Below are positions 58,707 to 64,000 of a DNA stretch of 64,000 nucleotides, in pieces. The translations under genes and the position numbers were made by a program. Each line of letters begins with the position of its first letter. The stretch's first letter is position 1. The stretch comes from Betaproteobacteria bacterium Ga0077523 (GTDB lineage Bacteria; Pseudomonadota; Gammaproteobacteria; Burkholderiales; Ga0077523). Under the pieces are notes generated by a model, which worked only from the letters and a program-made list of their open reading frames with translations, was not told the DNA's origin and made no database searches. The stretch spans positions 1-64,000 of the forward strand of contig LNDQ01000091.1 in NCBI GenBank assembly GCA_001464695.1. The letters are read 5' to 3'.

Positions 58707-61700
58707 TCATGGCAGCAGGAACGTCCGGCGCGACAGCGGCTTTGCACGGTTCCCCGCGTCGAATGTCCTGACCACGATCCGCCATCCTTGTGTCCTTCGA
58801 TGTACCGAGATGCGCGAGTAACCCCCGTCGTGGAACCCCTGCTCTCCATCGACCTCGACGAAGTCGAGCGCCTGGTAGGTCAAACGATTGCCGTTCGGGG
58901 TGACGACCGCTGTCCGTTCCGCGTAGTCCGCTCGTCTTCCGTTTGCGAAAGGAATCGGTGCATAGAACGGAGAAGCGCTGATGCCAATGGCGCGCACGGA
59001 AGTTTGCGGGTTGTCCGCGGAACGAAACTCCAACCCCACCGTCATGGAGCAATGCGAGTCACCGCTCAGGAAAACCACATTGCGGATCTCGTCGGTAGCG
59101 ATGACATCGATGACTTCGTTCAGCGAACCGAAGTAGCCCCCCCAACCGTCTTCGCGGCGGCGATAGGCCTTTTGTCGATCGGCGCCGTCCCGAGTCAGAG
59201 GCGCCAGTACGCTTCCCGACACTACGAACTTCGGACGATCGTCATTTCTCTGGCTCTTCAGCCAGGCGATCAGCGCCTCGTGACCCTTCGCCGCAATGCG
59301 ATAGTTGCGTGTACCGGTGTCGATGTTCCTGGACTCTCGCGACGTGCGACTGTCGAGGCAGAAGAATCGGAACCCTCCCGCGGCGAACTCGTAGCTGAAG
59401 TCCGCTGGCGGAACCCGGGGCTTCACCGGTCCGAGCCGGCCCACGGAGGCCTGATAAACGGAATAGGCTAGCCGCGCCCAGGCTTCCCGCGAGACTTCGA
59501 CAATGTTCAACGGATCCGTGATGCCATCGTGGGTTGGTTCGAAGTTGTCCCAGAGTTCGTGATCATCGATGGCAAAGTAGACCGGTAGATTGCCGGTGAG
59601 GGTCGCAAACGCCTGGCTACTCCATGCCTTCTGATAGCGGCTCACGACGCGCGAACGCGCCGACTCCGTGTCGAGGACGCCCGCGGTCGCATCGGCATAG
59701 ATCTGGTCCCCGATCATCAAGACCATGCCGACCGGATCACCCGCCGCCATGCGCTCGTGCATCCGCAGGAAAGGCCGATCGGCCCGTTCGTTCTCGAACA
59801 TCGTCCCCGGGTAGCGGCAGGAACCGATCAGGAATGCGAGGCGGTCGCTGTTCGACCCGAGGGCGTTCAAGTGATCCGGATTCGGCGTGGTCAGGTTGTC
59901 GACAATGCGGTGAGCCTCGAGCGCGCTGAAAGCATCCTTGATCAGGGCGAAAGTCAGTGGCTGCTCAGGCTTGTGGCCGCCCGGACGGAATGTACCGAGC
60001 GCCGTTTCCTTCAGGGGATCGACGTACTCGCGCTCGTCCGCCCCCCCGTCGGCCACACCGATCGCGAAGACCGGCAGGTGCAGGCTGCCCACCCAGAGGG
60101 ACTTTCCGATGAGCCGATCCACCGGCACGTCGGCGATGGCGTAAGTGGTCAACGAGATCTCCTTGCGCTCGCCTCGGTCGGTGCGCACTTCCCAGCTGGT
60201 CCACACGCCGATCAAGTCCCCCGAGGGCTTGCTATCGGGGGCACCTTCGTCCACTGCGAACACGACCCCATACTTCGGTGGATCGGTCTCGGTCGTATCG
60301 ATTTCCCACCAGATTCGCACATAGACACCGGGAACGACACCTGCAGTGAATACCGGCCTCGTCCAGCCCAGGACAGGGCCCCGAACAGCAGGCTTCAGGG
60401 TCGGGACCTCGCCAGGCCCGGGATCCTGTGAGATGAGGTTGCTCGTCAGAAAGCGGTCCACCCACGGGTACACTTCACGATGCGCGTCGCAGCCGAGCCA
60501 CAGGTCGAGATGCCCGAAATCCTGTTTGACCACACACAAATGGGTACGTCCGCCCTGCACCTGCGATATGCGCGCAAAGTTCCTTCGAGACGTCTCGGGA
60601 TCGAACACATCGCTGCGCTTGCCATGCAGGAACGCGATCGGAAAGGTCATGTATTTCTCGATCGAGTGGTCCAGGAAATACTCGTTGATGCCCCCTTCGA
60701 ATACGACACGACCGCGTTGCACGAAATCGGTGATCTGCCGAAAGGTCTTCATGTTGGCCGCACCGAGCAGGCCGCCCATCGCCTCATGGGTGCGCCGATC
60801 GATATTGCCATGGGGCCAATTCTGGCCGTAGACGGCCGTGATTCGATGACACGTGGCGAGATCCGTTCGAGGTGGACAGGGCAGCACGGCATCGTGTGCA
60901 CGGCCTTCCGAGAGCTCGACCGGATATGTGGCCGCGATACGGTCGGCGAGGATCGGCAACCAGTCCTTGGTCTGATGGGCCGACACATCGATGTGGTCGA
61001 GTCCCACCACGTCTTCGAGAAACGCGGCGAGTTCCGCCCGCAGTTGGTTCGACGATGATCCGACGATGAAGGGACCGATCTGGCTCATCACGGCAGCGCG
61101 AATCCATTTTCCGGAATCGAACTCGCCCAGCAGGACACCCATACTGAACACCGCTGCGCCCATGCAATGCGCCAGGACGTCCACCTGCTCGCTGCCGGTC
61201 AGTTCGAGAATTCTCTTGACGGCACGGGGCAGATCGTAGCTCGCGACTTCGTCGAAGGACCACTGGTGTCGGCACGAGTCGAGGGCAGTGCTGGTTCGCA
61301 ACTCAACCAGCCAGACGTCGAATCCGCACTCGCACAAGTGTTTCACCAGACATCGCTCCAGCGTGGGTGAGGTGAAGATCGCACATGAATGCGCAAAGCC
61401 GTGCGTGACTACCAGCGGAACGAGCTTACTGTCGCGGTGAGCCGGATCCCAGTAGTGGGACACCAGCAACCTGACGTCGTCGGCCGTGGTGATCCAGTGC
61501 TGCTCCGGTCCGACTACGCCCGCGACTGGCCCCGGGCGTTGGAGTTTTTCCACGGGTTCCGGCGGGTAGTCAGGCGCGCGAAAATGCCAGAGATAGGTCT
61601 TGATGACGAGACGTGCGACGAACAACGCCAGAGCGGCAAGCGCAGTCCATCCCGCCATTGCATGGGGCTGCTTCTCGATCTGCGGCGGTCGGTTGCGCAC

Positions 61701-64000
61701 TGCGTCGAGAAAATTCATCGTGACCCGACCCGAAGCGGGACACCGCGTGCCGGACCGATGCTTCACCACGACGTCGAGATCCACAAGCGAACGCCAGACG
61801 TTGATGCCCTCGGCGAATGCGATGGTCTTGCGGCCAAGCAGCACATATTCCACGTTGTCGCGCCCGCGAAACGCGAGCTCGTAGGTCATGTAGCGCCGTT
61901 CACCCGCGTGGGCGGCAAGTTTTATCAATGACCACGACCGCCTTGCTATCTCGATGATGCGCTCGCCCGCGGGCTTGTCCTTCGATTCGGAACAGTTGAT
62001 CTCCCGGCACGCTTCTTCCTCACCACGGAGTTTCCACCAGTAGCGGATCGCCCTGACGATGCGACACAGGATGGGATCATGGTCGCGATGCAGCATGGCG
62101 ATCGAGCCTTCGACGTCGATCTTGCCGCCGCTGCGCACGGTCGACGGTGGAGATGGACCTTCGAGCAATCTGGAGTCTGCGCCGCCACCGGGATCGTTAT
62201 GCCAATGCACCTCGTCACCCGGATTCGACGGTGTCACCTCGACCACGAACATCTTCCCAGTAACAGGGAAGCGTCGATCCTCTTCTTGCAGCGATGCGAT
62301 TACGTCCCGAACGGGGAACTCGAGTTCCAGTTCGAGGTGTATCTGTTCTGGATTGCAGCCGCCTTCGTACTTCGCAGGGTCACCGAGCCACCGGCCTAGT
62401 CGGGTTTCCCAACCGCGTGCGGGCTCGCTGCGACATCTGGGCTCCGTCCGGAAAGGCCGGTCGTCGCCACGGACACTCCCCACCAGTTTCTCCCGCAGGC
62501 GCACATCCACCGATTCGTCTTCGCGAGCCCGATACGGCGGCCCGACGTCCGGAACCGGCGGAAGTGGGTCGCCCGCCTTGCCGTAGTCGATGACCCAACC
62601 GCGGGCCGTCGCCAACGCCCTTACGTTACGTTCTGCCAGCGCCGTGATCGTGAGCAACGGATTGATGGCCAACGCCGATGGAACGATGGCGCCGTCCATG
62701 ACGTAGAGTCCTTCGTGGACGCTTGTGGAGGTGCGTGTGTCGAACACCTGGCCCCAATGATTCACCACACCGGTGGTGCACTCGTCCGCCATGCGACATC
62801 CGCCCAAGGGGTGGACAGTTACCAGACTGCCCCGCGGCGATGGTCCGGACAGTACGCTGGACATCGAGTCCGGCAAGGGCTTCCAGATGGGGTTCGGAAT
62901 CGGGATGCCGCCCAGATTGCGTGCGGCATCGAGGATGTTCTCTACGGCCTGATACACCGCCTGGTCGCCGACGCCCTCCCATTTCACTTGCATCGTTCCT
63001 TCAACATCGTCACCTTGCTTGCCGAATTCGAGGCGGCCGGCCGCGTCGTCGTGACCCATGATGAGAAACACTTGGGTGCGCTCCATGGCCTGCCGGCTGA
63101 TGGCGAGGGGATCGGTGCTTCGGCCTATGCGATCGCCCTTGAGACGGAACGAGGACAGTTGCGCGAGCATGCCCGAAGTCGTGAGCAGCTCGCCGGCAAG
63201 ATGCGCCAGCGGCCCGGGAATCGCGCCATCTTCGATGACCACCCGCTGGTCGGGGCAGGTTGCATCGCGCAGGTCGATGATTCCTGCCGCCATCGGTCCG
63301 ACCACTGGATCTGGCCGCCGATCCGGGCCCGCGCTGCCCCAGCCGATGGCATTGACGGGCGCGTCCTGATCGTAGCCGAACGCAAGCGTGTCACCATTGC
63401 AGCTGAACCCTGCGCCCAATTGGTCGGAGGCCTTGATCAAGCCCCTGCGCTTCGAGCGCAGCAGGATCTCGGTACTACCGAACGAGCCGGCGGCGAGAAT
63501 GACCGTATCGGCCCGGAGTGTGCGAACTTTGCGGTAGCTGCTGTCGTTTTGGCGTGCGGTGGGCCGGAAATTGACCAGCCACCGACGGTTCCGAGCCACC
63601 GTAAGCACACTGACGCCCGTGTACAGGCTGGCACCGTGTGCCCTGGCATCGGGCAGGTAGTTCATGGTGAGTGTGTTCTTCGCCCAGAAGTTGCACCCGG
63701 AACAACAATCTCCGCACTGGCGACAGGGTTGCTGGGGAGCGAGCGCCGCCGTTACCGGCGTGATTCCAGGCTGACGAATGGCGACACCCAGTGGACGACA
63801 ACGCGTCCTGTCATCGGTACCGTCCACCGCAATCTCGCGATTCAGCTTGCGCAACGCCGTCAGCTTCTGCGGGGCGGGCGTGCGCTCGTACGCTGATACA
63901 CCGAGCATTTCTCGAGCGAGCTGGTAGTCGTCTTTCAGAAAGTGTGGTCGATGCCGGATGAATGACGGCCAAGGGGGGCTGGCAAACACCTCCGGCCGCG
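58707..64000 (-). CDS. Three-enzyme fusion: GMC oxidoreductase, alpha/beta hydrolase, PhoD-like phosphoesterase (5' end beyond window)
   Basis: One uninterrupted frame of over 1,760 residues; no start codon is needed at 63989 because the frame stays open to the edge. Part 1 (about 1-470 of the visible chain) is a GMC flavoprotein of the cholesterol oxidase-like group: PCRQCGDCCSGCNFWAKNTL, VILAAGSFGST, VHPLGGCRM and NPLLTITALAERN; its FAD-binding start is off the edge. A roughly 350-residue linker follows. Part 2 (about 830-1185) is an alpha/beta hydrolase with Cys942 as nucleophile (LAHCMGAA) and His1160. Part 3 (about 1380-1755) is PhoD-like: GDQIYADA, AIDDHELW and SGDSHCSMT. Combined redox, acyl and phosphoester chemistry on one lipid or sterol is plausible, but inferred. 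Confidence 0.9.
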   Translation of the reverse strand, partial: RPEVFASPPWPSFIRHRPHFLKDDYQLAREMLGVSAYERTPAPQKLTALRKLNREIAVDGTDDRTRCRPLGVAIRQPGITPVTAALAPQQPCRQCGDCCSGCNFWAKNTLTMNYLPDARAHGASLYTGVSVLTVARNRRWLVNFRPTARQNDSSYRKVRTLRADTVILAAGSFGSTEILLRSKRRGLIKASDQLGAGFSCNGDTLAFGYDQDAPVNAIGWGSAGPDRRPDPVVGPMAAGIIDLRDATCPDQRVVIEDGAIPGPLAHLAGELLTTSGMLAQLSSFRLKGDRIGRSTDPLAISRQAMERTQVFLIMGHDDAAGRLEFGKQGDDVEGTMQVKWEGVGDQAVYQAVENILDAARNLGGIPIPNPIWKPLPDSMSSVLSGPSPRGSLVTVHPLGGCRMADECTTGVVNHWGQVFDTRTSTSVHEGLYVMDGAIVPSALAINPLLTITALAERNVRALATARGWVIDYGKAGDPLPPVPDVGPPYRAREDESVDVRLREKLVGSVRGDDRPFRTEPRCRSEPARGWETRLGRWLGDPAKYEGGCNPEQIHLELELEFPVRDVIASLQEEDRRFPVTGKMFVVEVTPSNPGDEVHWHNDPGGGADSRLLEGPSPPSTVRSGGKIDVEGSIAMLHRDHDPILCRIVRAIRYWWKLRGEEEACREINCSESKDKPAGERIIEIARRSWSLIKLAAHAGERRYMTYELAFRGRDNVEYVLLGRKTIAFAEGINVWRSLVDLDVVVKHRSGTRCPASGRVTMNFLDAVRNRPPQIEKQPHAMAGWTALAALALFVARLVIKTYLWHFRAPDYPPEPVEKLQRPGPVAGVVGPEQHWITTADDVRLLVSHYWDPAHRDSKLVPLVVTHGFAHSCAIFTSPTLERCLVKHLCECGFDVWLVELRTSTALDSCRHQWSFDEVASYDLPRAVKRILELTGSEQVDVLAHCMGAAVFSMGVLLGEFDSGKWIRAAVMSQIGPFIVGSSSNQLRAELAAFLEDVVGLDHIDVSAHQTKDWLPILADRIAATYPVELSEGRAHDAVLPCPPRTDLATCHRITAVYGQNWPHGNIDRRTHEAMGGLLGAANMKTFRQITDFVQRGRVVFEGGINEYFLDHSIEKYMTFPIAFLHGKRSDVFDPETSRRNFARISQVQGGRTHLCVVKQDFGHLDLWLGCDAHREVYPWVDRFLTSNLISQDPGPGEVPTLKPAVRGPVLGWTRPVFTAGVVPGVYVRIWWEIDTTETDPPKYGVVFAVDEGAPDSKPSGDLIGVWTSWEVRTDRGERKEISLTTYAIADVPVDRLIGKSLWVGSLHLPVFAIGVADGGADEREYVDPLKETALGTFRPGGHKPEQPLTFALIKDAFSALEAHRIVDNLTTPNPDHLNALGSNSDRLAFLIGSCRYPGTMFENERADRPFLRMHERMAAGDPVGMVLMIGDQIYADATAGVLDTESARSRVVSRYQKAWSSQAFATLTGNLPVYFAIDDHELWDNFEPTHDGITDPLNIVEVSREAWARLAYSVYQASVGRLGPVKPRVPPADFSYEFAAGGFRFFCLDSRTSRESRNIDTGTRNYRIAAKGHEALIAWLKSQRNDDRPKFVVSGSVLAPLTRDGADRQKAYRRREDGWGGYFGSLNEVIDVIATDEIRNVVFLSGDSHCSMTVGLEFRSADNPQTSVRAIGISASPFYAPIPFANGRRADYAERTAVVTPNGNRLTYQALDFVEVDGEQGFHDGGYSRISVHRRTQGWRIVVRTFDAGNRAKPLSRRTFLLP

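Overview
The window is a 64 kb piece of a GC-rich (roughly two thirds G+C by eye) Gram-negative chromosome, most likely from a betaproteobacterium. The clearest taxonomic cue is the block fmdB - DUF502 - aspS - nudB - (endo/exonuclease/phosphatase) - clsB at 39.9-47.4 kb, a gene order familiar from Betaproteobacteria. CNP1-like, DUF1415, DUF2277, UbiB-type and PEP-CTERM proteins agree with this. No rRNA, tRNA, CRISPR array, insertion sequence or phage gene was recognised.

Layout. 0-5 kb: start of an ATM1-type ABC exporter (cut by the left edge), a Sel1-like protein, a small membrane-protein operon, a conserved hypothetical and an SDR. 5-8.8 kb: exported proteins (two unknowns, a PEP-CTERM protein, a DsbA-like thioredoxin). 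9-14.5 kb: mandelate racemase-like enzyme, metallo-beta-lactamase-fold hydrolase, diheme cytochrome c4, methyltransferase and diheme cytochrome c peroxidase. 14.8-18.7 kb: CNP1-like protein, YciH, an RluF-like pseudouridine synthase, DUF1415 and a class III aminotransferase. 19-28 kb: a second PEP-CTERM protein, DUF2277, a MetX-like hydrolase, a lower-GC HEPN-like gene, EthD, a degenerate cupredoxin, a second enolase-superfamily enzyme lying between a coiled-coil secreted protein and its decayed copy, a cupin, a lipoprotein and a GDPD. 28-35 kb: a catabolic cluster (MetX-like hydrolase, GntR/FCD regulator, type III glutamine synthetase-like ligase, Rieske oxygenase, ferredoxin reductase, SDR). 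35-39.7 kb: small stress or detoxification proteins, an aldo/keto reductase and an Old Yellow Enzyme-like flavoprotein. 39.9-48.8 kb: the housekeeping aspS block, then ugpQ and an MliC-like lysozyme inhibitor. 48.9-55.4 kb: UbiB-like kinase, translational machinery protein, DUF6781-like protein, PHB depolymerase-like enzyme, LpxH-like phosphoesterase and a third enolase-superfamily enzyme. 55.6-64 kb: three exported proteins including a zinc metallopeptidase, an orphan LuxR-type response regulator, and a very long three-enzyme fusion (GMC oxidoreductase, alpha/beta hydrolase, PhoD-like phosphoesterase) that runs off the right edge.

The most striking non-coding signal is an intergenic palindromic element found at ten loci: pairs of C-run/G-run hairpins enclosed by an outer inverted repeat. 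At one locus it has grown into a four-copy tandem array with an exact 85-bp period. A second, unrelated element type (long inverted arms built of short tandem repeats) occurs twice.

Candidate new biology, in order of interest: the triple-enzyme fusion; the operon coupling a glutamine synthetase-like ligase to a Rieske oxygenase with Glu at the usual bridging-Asp position, which suggests an amine or quaternary ammonium substrate; three enolase-superfamily enzymes that differ at the same catalytic position (KxK, KxR, KxH); and the HEPN-like gene flanked by a 10-bp inverted repeat.
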